A stretch of 64,000 bases of DNA. Origin: Cenococcum geophilum 1.58 (taxonomy: Eukaryota; Ascomycota; Dothideomycetes; Gloniales; Gloniaceae). Location: NCBI GenBank assembly GCA_001692895.1, contig KV748258.1:434001-498000 (forward strand), read 5' to 3'. Numbering within the stretch: position 1 is the stretch's first letter; the number at the start of each line of letters is the position of its first letter. The notes under the pieces were generated by a model. The model did not search any database, was not told where the DNA came from, and was given only the letters and a program-made list of their open reading frames with translations. This document shows positions 43,700 to 55,053 of this stretch, piece after piece. Both the position numbers and the translations under genes were made by a program.

Positions 43700-44574
43700 C
43701 ACTTTCTCCCTAAAAACGTAGATAAGCTGCCCCCTTACCAACCATAGGACTATAAAATTAAGATTATACCTGGAAAGTAAGCCCCATATTATAAAAAATA
43801 GACTACTTTTACCCGCTAAACTTAGTTATATAAAGAAGTGGATTAATAAGATACTAGATAAGGGTTTTATCTATAAATTAACATTACTAGCTGCTATACT
43901 ACTCCTCCTTACTATAAAACCTAGCGGCGGTATATAAATCTACTATAACTACTAAGGCCTAAACATAGTTACTATTAAAAATCGGTACCTATTACTACTA
44001 ATCCGTAAGATACTTAACGTACTCTATAGCGCTAAGTACTTTACTAAGCTTAACGTAATTACTATATTTAACCAGATCCGAATCGCGGAAGGCTATAAGT
44101 AGCTTATAGTATTTATTACCCGGTTTAGGCTCTATAAAACATTAGTTATACTATTTAGTCTCTATAATATACCCGCTATATTCTAAAACTATATAAACCA
44201 TATTTTATATAACGCCCTTAACAACTACTATACTGTATATCTTAATAATGTCCTTATCTTCTTAAAAATACGCGCTAAGTATATAAAATATATAAATAAA
44301 ATTATCTAAAGACTTAGTAATGCTAAACTCTAGATTAATATTAATAAGTTTAAGTTTTATGCCACTAAAACAAAATACCTTAGCTTAATTATCTTAACTA
44401 ACGGCATAACTATAGACCCTAAGAAGGTATAGGCCTTACAGAAATAGAAGGACCCGATATTAGTTAAGGAACTATAGTAATTTCTTAGCTTCGCGAACTT
44501 TTACTAATAATTTATCTAAGGCTTTTCTAAGGTAGTTAAGCCTATAACTAGGCTACTAAAGAAAAGCACCGGCT
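43700..44574 (+). pseudogene. Reverse transcriptase of element F, cut by E
   Basis: Starts KLPPYQPxDYKIKI near 43722-43765. One or more frameshifts follow. LNIVTIKNRYLLLLIRKI near 43960-44010 and KYFTKLNVITIFNQIRIAEG near 44035-44095 are palm motifs, and VYLNNVLIFL near 44237-44265 is the catalytic box (YLDDVLIFS). FLSFANFYxQFIQGFSKVVK near 44480-44540 closes the domain. E is inserted at 44574/44575. Confidence 0.85.
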
Positions 44575-44999
44575 TGTTACGGACGCTTTAAGTGCAATAT
44601 TACGACTACTTAGAGAAAAGTCGGAGGAAGCTAGTTAGTTAATTTAGGCACGGTCTAGAATGGAGCCAATAGAACCATGTGACGAGGAATGGTAACCAAA
44701 GTTATATAATATACTACGTGTTAAACAAGAGGAACAAGAGGAACTTACGTACCTTACGTATAAGACGTATATTATATATAAGAAGGATTTTATAGGAGTA
44801 CGGTTGTGTATTTAAGGACCCTCAGTCCCTACCTAGATAGTTCCTTCCTTATAGTAATTCTTAGAATACAATTAGAGTTAATCTGTTGGGCAACCACTCC
44901 ACCAGTTATTATTACGTTATTAACTTTTATACTTATATTTCCTACATACCTAGCCTAATAACGAGCCCACCGTAGTTCTTGCTATAAGGTTCCGTTACA
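44575..44999 (+). repeat. 5' LTR of element E, 425 bp
   Basis: It begins TGTTACGGACGC and ends TTCCGTTACA, an 8-9 bp inverted end repeat. GTGTATTTAAGGACC near 44810-44824 is a TATA-like promoter candidate kept in both LTRs and in B. Confidence 0.94.
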
Positions 45000-45043
45000 T
45001 AATTACTACCTAGTTACGGTATTAATATAAGAAGTCAAACAAC

Positions 45044-46160
45044 ATGCCACCAAAAGCAGCCACCACAACGCCATTAACGGCAGTAACTACTTCAGGGACA
45101 GGAGGTGATACTAGTATAGCAGATACTAACTTATAGCAACCTATAACGGTCGGATAGCTATAGAAAATAGTTAACTAGCTAATAGCTAATAATATAGTGT
45201 TAGAAGAAAGACTTAATGGAATAGGAGCAGCAAAGATTAAGCTACTATTAATTAAGAGATTCACAGAAAAGAGGTTAAAGCTTAAAGGATTCCTTACGTA
45301 GATGTACTTTAAGGTCTCACAGGAGGGAGCAAAGTTACCTATACCCGTGAATCGGATAGCCTACGCAGGACTATTCTTATTAGGAAAAGCACTTAAGTGG
45401 TTTAAACCTTACCTTATAGAGATATAGGCAAACGGAATAACGACTACTAACTAAGACGTGCGATTTATGTTCTTAAGTTAGGAAGAATTCATAAAACAAC
45501 TTACGCAGATATTTAGAGACCTGGAAGAAATAACTACGGCGGAAAAAAAACTCCAGAACCTTGTGTAACGAACTTCAGCAATTAAGTATATAATATAGTT
45601 CCAGACACTAGCAACATAAGTAGAGTGAAATAATAGGGCGCTTATGGCACAGTATAAATAGGGACTTAAGGCTAAAGTCTAGGACGCGATTATCCTAATA
45701 AAAGATGCGGATACCCTAAGGGAACTAATAGATTAAGTGATTAAGATTAACAATCGGATCTACTAAAGGGAATAGGCTAAAAGAGGCCAGGATAGAGTTC
45801 TATAGTCGTATAAGGCGCAAAGTATATAATGACAAAAGCCAAGTTAGAAACTATAGTATGGCGTAGAGCTAATAGACTTAAGTAGTACTAAAGAAGCCTA
45901 TAAGAGATGGAGTAAACCGTGGAAACCTAGAGGATAAAGATTAAGTAATTAAAGGTCTAAGGAGCAGAGGCCGAATTAGGGATCTTAACAGCAGAAGATA
46001 TTTAGGCGGACTCCATAACAAGAAAAATGGTTTAAAGAAGGAGCTTATATAAATTACGGGAAATAGGGTTATTACGTTAGAGACTATAGAAGTGGGCAAA
46101 GTTACTACGTAGTAAAAGGTATAAGACTAGTAGACAATATACACGTATAGAGGGACAATA
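45044..46160 (+). pseudogene. gag of element E
   Basis: ATG at 45044 starts MPPKAATTTPLTAVTTSGTG. Capsid-like segments are LKLKGFLTxMYFKVSQEGAK near 45280-45340, and RIAYAGLFLLGKALKWFKPY near 45355-45415, followed by FIKQLTQIFRDLEEITTAEK near 45490-45550, the standard retrotransposon Gag pattern. The knuckle near 46050-46100 reads YINYGKxGYYVRDYRSG with Cys and His mutated to Tyr. Stops replace Trp and Gln codons. Confidence 0.87.
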
Positions 46161-48100
46161 ATATACTACGAGGAACAAAAGAATATTTAATTAGAAGTTT
46201 TGCGTTTTGTTATAACAACGTATACTAAATTTATAAGGACGCTAAGTATGGTGTAAGCTATTAGCTATAAAAGCTAGCACCTATAGGATATAGAGGAACT
46301 AATAAACTAGTTCGCAGATCGGATATTAAGGACGATAAATTTAACCTAGGCAAAATATTCCGTAACGATAAGGTAATAAGGGCCGCTTACTAAGAGCGAG
46401 CAGACCTCGGAGATGTTATACTAAAGGTAGAGGATAATTCCACTATAGAATAGGGAATATTAGTAGGGATCGAAACCCCACTAGACACGATGTTTATCGC
46501 TTTACAAGACGCAAGAGAAGTAGGATAGCGAACCACTTCGGCACTTAATAAAGGCAAAAGGCCAAAGGCTTAAGATTCTTAAGATAAGATAAGAGATAAC
46601 CAAGATTCTTAAGACAAGATAAGGCAAGCTTAAGGACCCACAATAGATAGAAACTAATGGAGCAGAGTAGCAGCTTAGTTTAAAGACATACAAATAAGCT
46701 CGGGATAAGAATTCCCAACGGTATAAGATTCTTAAGACGAGATAAGTGAGATTTAGGACTTTTAAGATAAGACGAGGACACTAGTCAAGCCTAGTTGGAC
46801 TAAGGTAGGGGCTAAGCTTAAATTAGAAGCAAGCTTAGGATTAAGGAATTTAAGGGGTTAGGAATTTGGAGTATAAATTAAAATACCCATAGACAAGAGG
46901 CAAGGAGCTTCTTTATAGATTAGAGAATCTATAGCGCAAACAGCGATTAAACTAGGAGACAGATACATAAACCCAGAAGACTTACTAGGGGAGCATAGTA
47001 TTCAGCCTAAAGATTAAAGAATTAATACTAAGATTAAAAAGTAAAATAACTTTAAGGATTAGAGCGCAAGGCGCAAACCAAAAGAAACCATGGAAGAATT
47101 TAGGCAAAGAATTATCGTATGGCAAGAACAGAAACTAGATAGAAGATCTAGCATATTAGAACGTATGAAGGATAGAGCACTAGTACGAAGAATTATTAAT
47201 AGGCTAAAAGCAGGCACACTAAAAGCTAAGTGGCTTACTAAACTGGAACAAGAAGAGGATCTAGGGATTCTTATTAGGTTTAAGGAACGATATACTAAAG
47301 GCTGTTACAATGTAGTAATAAAGAAATATTTCCTTACAAACAGACCGTATACACTCTAGCAGCTGTACTAAAAGTAGTATAGGCAAAGGCATAATAATAA
47401 GTGGGAAGATTTCTATATATGGTTAAATAAAAAAGTTATCTAGGACCACCTAATTATAGAGAAGGCCATAACGCATATTAAAGGAGCCTTAATTATAACG
47501 TTAAAGGATCTAAAGGAACATTTAGAGGACTAGAGAAGCAAGAAACGCATCTTAGTACCTACAAATAAAGTTATAACGTTTAGATTAGCACGACAAAGGT
47601 TTAAACTTAGGAACGAAGATAAGCTAAAAGTTAACCTAAAACACCTAGCACACTATACGTTATTATAGATTGCGTGCGTAGACAATATATGCGAAATATA
47701 TAAGAATCTAAAAGAAAAGAACCAGAAATATCCTATAAGGATATACTAGATAACGGACGAGCAATAGTATAGGAATACCAAATATATATATAGATAGCAT
47801 CCAATAGAGGGCCAAGAGGAAGGAAGTTTAGTACTTTAACCAGGAAGATTTCTTATAGAAGAATACTTAGATGGATAACAGTGGTGGGAATGCCTAGAAA
47901 ACACGTGTCTATAGTATATTAAAGATAAAAAGCAAACTAGGCATTGGCCGAAGAGCGAGTTAAGTGCACTAAGATTAAGCAGCCAATAGTTAGAAAAAGT
48001 AGAGGCCTATAAAACTAGAGGGAGCCAGTAGTAGAGCCTTAAACCCTTAAAGAAATTTAAAAATAACACCTAAATTTATAGATTAATTAGCAAGATTAGC
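46161..48100 (+). pseudogene. Unidentified ~1.9-kb coding-like spacer of element E between gag and protease
   Basis: It is shared with B but has no domain I recognise. It contains a repeat block at 46565-46775 (AAGATTCTTAAGACAAGATAAG units), the 89-codon open segment at 47090-47359 (basic, helical, RALVRRIINRLKAGTLKAKW inside), and near 47820-47900 a segment with PGRFLIEEYLDGxQWWECLE. Usual Gypsy gag-pol junctions are much shorter. It may be part of an extended Gag or of a separate protein. Minus-strand open frames at 46502-46693 are shadows. Confidence 0.6.
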
Positions 48101-48430
48101 AGTTTAAAGCGCTAATAGATAGTAGAGTAACGCGAAACCATATCTTACTAGCAGTAGTTAAGAGAATGGGGCTACCTTATAGATAAAAGAAGTAACTTTA
48201 CCTATTAGTTACAATTTTAGGGGATCTAATAACCTATAGAGGAGGGATTATTAATCTTAAAACAGGACCTATTTAAATAACTATTAAAGGAAGATAAATC
48301 GAGATGTCTTTTAATATCCTACCATTAGGATGGGACAAGGCAGTATTAGGCATGCCTTAGTTACAGGAATACAATCTAAGGATTGATTAGATTACAGGTT
48401 AGGTCAATATTAGAGATACTTAACGCCGTA
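48101..48430 (+). pseudogene. Retropepsin domain of element E
   Basis: ALIDSRVTRNHILLAVVKRM at 48109-48168 is the active-site region (DSG with Gly to Arg). ILPLGWDKAVLGMPxLQEYN near 48318-48375 and RIDxITG near 48380-48400 are the conserved protease end. The minus-strand frame at 48410-48634 is antisense. Confidence 0.87.
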
Positions 48431-48599
48431 AGATATAATAGTAAGCCAAGTTAATATAGTACTAAGTAGGAGCAACCTACGAAGAAATAGAAAAAGGACT
48501 AAGCTATATACTAAAGAGATACTATAAGTATGGTAAGAAACTATGGTCACCGGAAAGTAAAAAGCTATTAGAATATGCAGTATGGGATTATAAAATAGA

Positions 48600-49470
48600 A
48601 TTAGAACCAGGAATAAGTCTAAAGTTCTTTCCAATCTATAAGCTTACCAAAGAAGAAGGTAGAGCGTTAAAAGAGTTTATCTAGGAAAATCTACGAAAGG
48701 AATACATTAGGCCATTATAGTCATTAGCGGGTTATCTAGTACTATTCATACTAAAGAAAAATGGCAAACTAAGGCTGTATATCGACTACAGACAGTTAAA
48801 TAGCATCACTAGAAAGGATAGGTATCTTTTACCCTTAATTAGCGAGATCTAAGATAGAATAGGCAACGCGCAAATCTTTATAAAGATAGATCTAAGATAG
48901 GCGTACCATTAAATTAGGATTAAGAAAGGCGACAAATAGAAGGCAGCCTTTAGATTAAAAGAAGGACTATATAAACTATTAGTTATGCAATTCAGGCTTA
49001 TAAACGCACTAGCAACGTTCTAGAAGCGTATTAACAATATATTAGGAGAATACTTAAATGAATTTGTTATAGTATATCTTAATGATATTATTATCTACTT
49101 AATAACTAAGGAAGAACACATGGAATACGTTAAATAGGTCTTAAAGAGACTATAAGAAGAATAGATGCTAGTAGCAATTAAAAAATGCGAGTTCTTCACC
49201 AGGAAGACCGATTTCGTTAAATTTATTATTAAATTAGGCCAACTTAGTATAAATCCAAAGAAGATTAAGGCTATAGTAAATTAGTAGGAACTAGAGAATA
49301 TTATATAGTTAAAATCGTTCCTAGGATTTTATAATTACTGTAGAAGGTTTATAGCGCAGTGGTTAAAGGACATTAAGCCATTTACGCAATTAACAAAGAA
49401 AGAAGAACTATAGGCATAGGGGAAAGAGTAAAGAGAACTCTTTAAAAAAGTTAAAGAGTTATTTACCCAG
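48600..49470 (+). pseudogene. Reverse transcriptase of element E
   Basis: YKLTKEEGRALKEFIxENLR near 48638-48700, [20 protein letters not shown] near 48740-48795, then [20 protein letters not shown] near 48820-48880 and FIKIDLRxAYHxIRI near 48876-48920. The catalytic box VYLNDIIIYLI near 49070-49095 shows YLNDI (common YLDDI). FLGFYNYCRRFIAQWLKDIK near 49318-49378 closes it. It aligns with the split RTs of B and G. Confidence 0.93.
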
Positions 49471-49900
49471 GAGCCAGTTTTTAAGATCTATTAACTAAGA
49501 CTAGAGACAGTTATAGAAATAGATGTATTAGACTATATACTAGGGGCGTGCTTTATATAAAGGCATTAAGATAGATGGCACCCAGTGGTATACTATAGTT
49601 GGAAGATAATACCACTAGAGTTAAACTATAATATCTATAACAAGGAGTTATTAGGTATAATTACAGCATTAAAGAAATAGAGAGCATTCTTATAAGGTAT
49701 AGAGAAACTATTTATAGTTAAAACGGATTATAAGAACCTAATAGGATTCCTAACAACAAAGGAACTTAACTAAAGATAGGTTAGATAGGCAGAGATGCTT
49801 ATGGAATACTATTTTAAGATTTAGTATACTAAAGGAACAGATAATACGCGGGCAAACGCTCTAAGCCGTAAAGCTAAACTATAAAATAAGGAAAAGCCAT
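49471..49900 (+). pseudogene. RNase H of element E
   Basis: VIEIDVLDYILGACFIxRH near 49508-49565 (first Asp), NYNIYNKELLGIITAL near 49625-49672 (Glu), VKTDYKNLIGFLTTKELN near 49715-49770 (Asp) and TDNTRANALSRKAKL near 49835-49880. The motif order is complete. Confidence 0.92.
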
Positions 49901-50059
49901 TAGGGGCTTTATTGCAAAAAGATATAGACGGATTAATTAGGTATAATTATCCGAAAATTATAGCAACTTAAGAAAACAATAAACTAGAGAAGGTCTACGA
50001 GATACTAGAAAGCTTTTAGGCGTAAAGAATTCTAAAGGTATAGCTAAAAGATCTATAAA

Positions 50060-50850
50060 CGGATATATATAAAAATTAAGAAGTAAGGTATATCCTAAGA
50101 AGCATAACAAAGCAGTTTATAGAGGACTTCTATAAGGGACTAACTTAAGGACACAATAGAGCTATAGGCTTAATGTTAAAACTCTAGAAGGAGTATATTA
50201 TTAACGGAATCTAAAGGATAGCCAGAAAGGTTATAAAGAAATATTTAGATTACTAAAGGAATAAACTAATAAGGTATAAGCCATATAGAGGGCTATAACC
50301 TATTAAAACACCAAAGAGACCATAGGAGGTTATATTATGGGACTTTATTATTAAGTTGCTAAAATTAAAAGATCCTATTACCGGACAAGATTATAACGCG
50401 ATCTTAGTAATAGTAGATAAGCTTATAAAGTGGGAATACTTTATAGCATGCACAGAAGAAATCTTAACGGAAGATGTCGCTAAAATCTATATTAAAGAAG
50501 TGTTTATAAGATATGGAGCACTAAGTAAAATTATATCGGATAGAGATTTAAGATTTATAGCAGCATTCTAGGAAGTGTTCTTAGCGGAGCAAAGAGTTTA
50601 AGTAGCAACTTCTACTATATATCATCCACAGACAGACGGTTAAACGGAAAGATTAAATTAGACGCTAGAGCAGTATCTAAGGCATTATATCAATTATGCA
50701 TAAAATAATTAGGTATCGCTATTACTAGTTATATAGTTTATATATAATATAACACCTTAAGAAGGAATAGGCATATTACTATTTAAGGCAAATTATGGAT
50801 ATAAGCCGAGAACATCATTATTACTATAGTAAGTAAAGAAAATAAGTAGT
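50060..50850 (+). pseudogene. Integrase of element E with intact catalytic motifs
   Basis: The zinc-binding region spans GHNRAIGLMLKL to the YLDYxRNK relict (50150-50270), Cys lost. The core has DFIIKLLKLKD near 50340 (Asp), IISDRDLRFI near 50530-50560 (Asp) and TERLN near 50645 (Glu). The 71-codon stretch at 50356-50571 is open and covers the middle of the core. HPQTDGxTERLN is the usual Gypsy DDE context. Premature stops on both sides prevent a full protein. Confidence 0.92.
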
Positions 50851-51204
50851 ATAGCTAAAGAAAGAATAAAGACATTAATAAATCTTTATGTAGACTTTAT
50901 AGAATTAGTAAAGAAAGTATAAGAGAGAATAAAAAAGTACTATAATGCTAAGAGATCTAAGGGACCAGATCTTAAGGAGGGAGATAAAGTATAGCTACTA
51001 TACAAAAATTTTAAGAGTTAACAACTAAGTAAGAAATTAGACTACGTTAGACTAGAACCTTTTAAAATTACGTAAAGGATTTTACTAGTTACGTTTAAGT
51101 TAAACCTACCAGCCAAAATAAAAATCTACCTTATACAGCATATTGCAATACTAGAGCCAGTATATGGGAATGTTAAGCCACTGGTCTATAAAGTAGACAC
51201 GTAT

Positions 51205-51380
51205 AGAGGATAGGAAGAAGACGAATAGTAAATTTTAAAGATTGTTAGTTATAAGGACGTTAATAATAAAACATAGTATAAAGTTAAGTGAATAGGCTAT
51301 ACTAAGACTACCTAGGAGCTACTAGAGAATTTAAAGAACGCTATAGGAAAGGTATAGGAGTATTAGAAGAAATTAGGTTA
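51205..51380 (+). pseudogene. Chromodomain of element E
   Basis: The EEDExxILKIVSYKDV and VKxIGYTKTTxELLENLKNA segments at 51217-51350 match the chromodomain fold with Trp residues replaced by stops. Same order as in B. Confidence 0.9.
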
Positions 51381-51439
51381 GGCAGCATTAATAAAGAAAG
51401 ATCGCTAAAGAACGAGTCACCTAAAGGGGACCTAAAAAG

Positions 51440-52025
51440 AGCAGTTGCCGAACTATTCGGATCTATTTCCTTCTCTATTGGAGGAGAATCCGTTTTTTTA
51501 TTACCTAATTCCTATAGACCTTATTTTATAAGTTTCTACTCCTTAAAACGAACCTTCTTATAAACCTTCTTAAGACAAAGCAGATAAGTAAACGCCGCAA
51601 TTTAAGCATCTAGGGCCTTCTATTCCGCATTATAGGAACGTTCTAACTTAGTAAGGGCTTATAATAGTTTACCATCTAGTTGAGCAGCAGCAGATTAAAC
51701 ATAAGACCCTAAAACAAGTTAATTAGGGAACTAGACGACTATTAAGAGTAATAGGTCGCGTATATTTAGCATTAGAAGTAGAGCGAACGTTACAAGACAA
51801 ACGAATATTCGCTTTAGTATACTCTAAGTAAGAGAACGGTTATCGCGAAGATAGGTTCGCTAATGCAATATAAACTAACCCCTCTTTCGAATAACAAGAA
51901 TATAGAGACGGTATAATCTTACTAAGAGATAATATTACAGCAACAGTGTAAGCACGACATTAGGCGTGTAAAGAAGAAATTGCTTTAGGTATAATAAGCA
52001 ATAATATTAACTAAATTAATTAAAT
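51440..52025 (-). pseudogene. Conserved antisense frame of element E: Cys-rich segment plus basic coiled-coil-like tail
   Basis: On the complement the frame runs from about 52025 to 51440 with only a few stops. In order: AISSLHAxCRAYTVAVILSL, then CYSKEGLVYIALANLSSR, then EYTKANIRLSCNVRSTSNAK with YTRPITLNSRLVP, then AAAQLDGKLLQALTKLERSY (Leu/Lys helix), then LLCLKKVYKKVRFKEQKL (complement of 51535-51590) and an acidic tail SPPIEKEIDPNSSATA. Tyr at positions opposite Cys in a CxxC-like spacing suggests former zinc ligands. It is the best-preserved of three copies. It overlaps nothing on the sense strand between chromodomain and polypurine tract. Product unknown. Confidence 0.65.
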
Positions 52026-52100
52026 GGATATTACACCTCTAGTAAATAACTTAAAGATGTTTTAAATCTTTAAGGACAAAGATAAAGAGGAGGGAGATAG

Positions 52101-52525
52101 TATTATGGACGCTTTAAGTATAATATTACGACTACTTAGAGAAGAGTCGAAGGAAGCTAGTTAGTTAATTTAGGTATAGTCTAGAATAGAGCCAATAAAA
52201 CCATATAACGAGGAATAGTAACTAAGGTTATATAATATGCTACGTATTAAACAAGAGGAACAAGAGGAACTTACGTACCTTATATATAAGACGTATATTA
52301 TATATAAGAAGGATTTTATAAGAGTACGGTTGTGTATTTAAGGACCCTTAGTCCCTACCTAGATAGTTTCTTCCTTATAGTAATTCTCAGAATATAATTA
52401 GAGTTAATCTATTGGGCAACCACTCCACCAGTTATTATTACGTTGTTGACTTTTATACTTGCATTTCCTACACACCTAGCCCAATAACGAGCCCACCGTA
52501 GTTCTTGCTACAAGGTTCCGTTACA
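52101..52525 (+). repeat. 3' LTR of element E, 425 bp
   Basis: It starts TATTATGGACGC (RIP form of TGTTACGGACGC) and ends TTCCGTTACA. It follows the polypurine tract AAAGAGGAGGGAGATAG at 52084-52100. Differences from the 5' LTR are transitions. Confidence 0.94.
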
Positions 52526-53010
52526 TAGCTAGTTATAGAGCCCTAATTAAGCACAGGCGTCTTAGACCCTAAAAACAGCGTTTACTACAGCACCGGTTTT
52601 AGCATACTATAACTATATAAAGAAGACTATAGTAGAGACAGACGCCTTAAACTAGGCTTTAGGAGGAGTGCTTTACTAAGCTAGTAAAGATAGTAAACTT
52701 AAGCTAGTTGCATTCTTCTCTGCTAAACACTTTGCCCCTAAATATAACTATAAGATATATAATAAGGAGCTCCTAGTAATTATAAAAGCACTAAAAGAAT
52801 AGCGCCCTAAACTATAAGGAACTAAGTAATTATTTAAGATTATTACGGACTATAAGAACCTCTAAACTTTTATAACAATAAAATAACTAAACTAACGCTA
52901 AGTCCGTTAGGCTAAGTTCCTCTCTTAGTTTAACTTTATTATTACTTATAGGCCTAGTACTAAAGCTATAATCCTAAACATTCTTAGCCGCCTCCTAGGC
53001 GTAGTACCTA
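52526..53010 (+). pseudogene. RNase H of element F
   Basis: It follows the E insertion and rejoins the RT of F. TIVETDALNxALGGVLYQAS near 52633-52692 (first Asp), YNYKIYNKELLVIIKALKE near 52742-52798 (Glu) and IITDYKNLxTFITIK near 52840-52880 (Asp) give all motifs. ILNILSRLLG near 52976-53003 is the end. Confidence 0.9.
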
Positions 53011-53179
53011 CTAATACTAGTAATAAATGTCTATAACACTAAAACCACATTATCTTACTACTAAAAAAAGTTAACCCCGCTATCCTAGAAGAGCTACTAA
53101 GCGAATCCTAAGACTAAAGCGTTAAAGACTTTATTATAGTAATAAACCCAAAGCCTAAAAAAAGCCCTTAAGGAGCCTA

Positions 53180-54150
53180 TTAAGAATGCCTATAAGGAGA
53201 ATAAACTTACTAGGGATATATTAGCTACATTACGCGAACAGGAAGGCCATAAAGCACACCGTTAGCCCAAGTAGATTAGGAAGTTACTCCGCTATAATAA
53301 ATCCGAATATTTAATTATTAACGGCCTAATCTACTATAGAAATTAAGTATTTATCCCTAATTTACCTAAACTCTAACTAGAAGTTATATACTATACGTAT
53401 AGTTTGGGTCCTATAGGCCACCTAGGCCGCATTAAGACACTAGACCTCCTTAATTAAACCTATTAGTAGCTAGGTATTTTATAGTTTATAGCTACCTTTA
53501 TAAAAAAACTACGCTCTCTACTTCTGTATAAAGACCCTATATTTAGCACTACCTGGTTTTCTAAAACTACTAGAATTACTAGTCTGCCTATAAACTAATA
53601 TCTCTATTAACTACGTCGTTAACCTACCTAAGTGCCTTCATAATGGCAAAATATATAGATATATCTTTATTATTATTAACCGCCTAATAAAGATAAGACA
53701 CTTTATTTCTGTTACTAGCCTAGATATAAAGGAGCTTATTAAAGCATTTATCTATACTATCTATAAGTTATATAGCGCCCTAAGTACCATTATCTCTAAT
53801 AGAGGCTCTTTATTTGTTTCTGACTTCTAGCGCCACCTAAACTAGCGCCTAAAGGTAACTCTAAGCCCTAGTTTTATATAGCACCCTAAAATAAATGGCT
53901 AGACTAAGATTATTAACGTAGTAATAAATAAGTATCTACGCGCTTTTATAAGCTTTACCTAAAATAACTAGGTAGATTAGCTCCCCCTTACTAAGTTTAC
54001 TATAAATAACTAGGTTAACAAAACTATAGAAATCTTATCGTTCTTTACTAACTATGGCTATAACCTACGTTTAGGCATTAAACCAGTAGGCCCCTAGCCA
54101 TTAGCCCTATCTATATATATAAAGAAAGAGTACCTATAAGCTAATGCTAT
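53180..54150 (+). pseudogene. Integrase of element F
   Basis: The zinc-binding part is YLIINGLIYYRN to GPIGHLGRIKTLDLL and the KDP relict (53310-53530), with His kept (GHLGR). The core shows IFIIINRLIKIRHFI near 53668-53712 (Asp to Asn), TIISNRGSLFVSDF near 53788-53830 (Asp to Asn) and GQTKIIN near 53890-53912 (Glu to Lys). INNxVNKTIEILSFFTNYGY near 54003-54062 is the post-core. All three catalytic acids are changed. Confidence 0.88.
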
Positions 54151-54539
54151 TGCTAACCGCTTTAAGCGTATCTTAACTTAGCTTAAGGCCCTAGCCTATA
54201 TCTCCTAGTAACGCTATAAAGATAACGCTAATATAAAATAGGATAAAGGTATAATATTTAAAAAGGATAATATAGTTATAGTTAGCCTTAAAAATATAAA
54301 GACTAACTAGCCTAAGAGGAAATAGGATAATAACTAGGATAAACCCTAGCCCGTCTTAGCCGCCTATAGAGGGGCAGTTATAGTAGATCTCCTAAACTAT
54401 ATTTGTGTTAACAAGTCTTTTTATACTTTAAAAGTCTATCTCTAGTTTCTAGAAGAGATTCCTAGCTAAGTATATATTAATAAAGAGGAACGCCGTAATA
54501 TTATAGGCAGAATATCTAAAAGAGATAATAACGGCAATA

Positions 54540-54725
54540 TTACGGACAAGTAAAAATTTAAAAAAAATCCTCAATATATATAATAAACAAAGAGACGAGC
54601 ATGGCTTAACATATTATATTAAGTGGAAGTATTATAATAAGAAAACCTAGGAACTTAAGAAGTCCCTAAAAGGGTATAAGCGCGTACTACTAAAGTTTTA
54701 TAAATAACACCCTAAGAAGCCTAGA
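54540..54725 (+). pseudogene. Chromodomain of element F
   Basis: NIYNKQRDEHGLTYYIKWKY near 54578-54632 and NKKTxELKKSLKGYKRVLLK near 54636-54690 follow the chromodomain core (YxVKWKGY...TWEPxxxL). A Pro-rich tail (PKKPRPLD) follows, as in A and D. Confidence 0.85.
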
Positions 54726-54831
54726 CCCCTAGACTAGGTATAAGATAAGAAAGACTTACTACGCTAAGGCTATAGACGACAACTATAATAATTTAGAGAA
54801 GTTAAGATTTTATAAAACTTTAACCGGCGGT

Positions 54832-54978
54832 CTATTATTTACACGCTTGCGGAGAAGAGGATTAATTAATCTAATTGGTGGGTACGGGCTCAAAGGCATC
54901 AATTAAGAATGGGTATATTCGCAAGGCCATTTGCAGGGGATTGCCCTGCCTTAACTAAACGTGATGCCTATAGACCCA
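54832..54978 (-). repeat. B2 split direct repeat of element I, 147 bp
   Basis: CTATTATTTACACGCTTGCG at the start to GATGCCTATAGACCCA at the end, repeated at 55161-55306 (B1) with transitions. The GC-richer state here (GCTTGCGGAG) is TTACAGAG in B1. It contains the inverted GGGGATTGCCCTGCC phrase. Confidence 0.92.
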
Positions 54979-55053
54979 TACGCAAGCATATCGCTACAGT
55001 ATCTATTTATAAAGCCTAAAATATACAACTAAAGAAAAAGGTATAGGTAGAAG

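Larger units (their letters stand above)
44575..52525 (+). mobile_element. Element E: most complete copy of the B/E/G Gypsy chromovirus family, 7951 bp
   Basis: LTRs of equal length (425 bp; 44575-44999 and 52101-52525). The flanking pentamers are CGGCT (44570-44574) and TAGCT (52526-52530), an original CGGCT duplication with two transitions. Order: gag with knuckle, long unidentified spacer, protease, RT, RNase H, integrase, chromodomain, antisense frame, polypurine tract. No other element interrupts it, so it is the reference for B and G. RIP-type stops are frequent; the longest open pieces are 71-89 codons (47090-47359 and 50356-50571). Confidence 0.94.

Noticed and set aside
46502..48634. 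Minus-strand open frames at 46502-46693 and 48410-48634
   Set aside because: They oppose the gag-pol frame of element E and have no counterpart in B; unlike the antisense frame at 51440-52025 they are not conserved.
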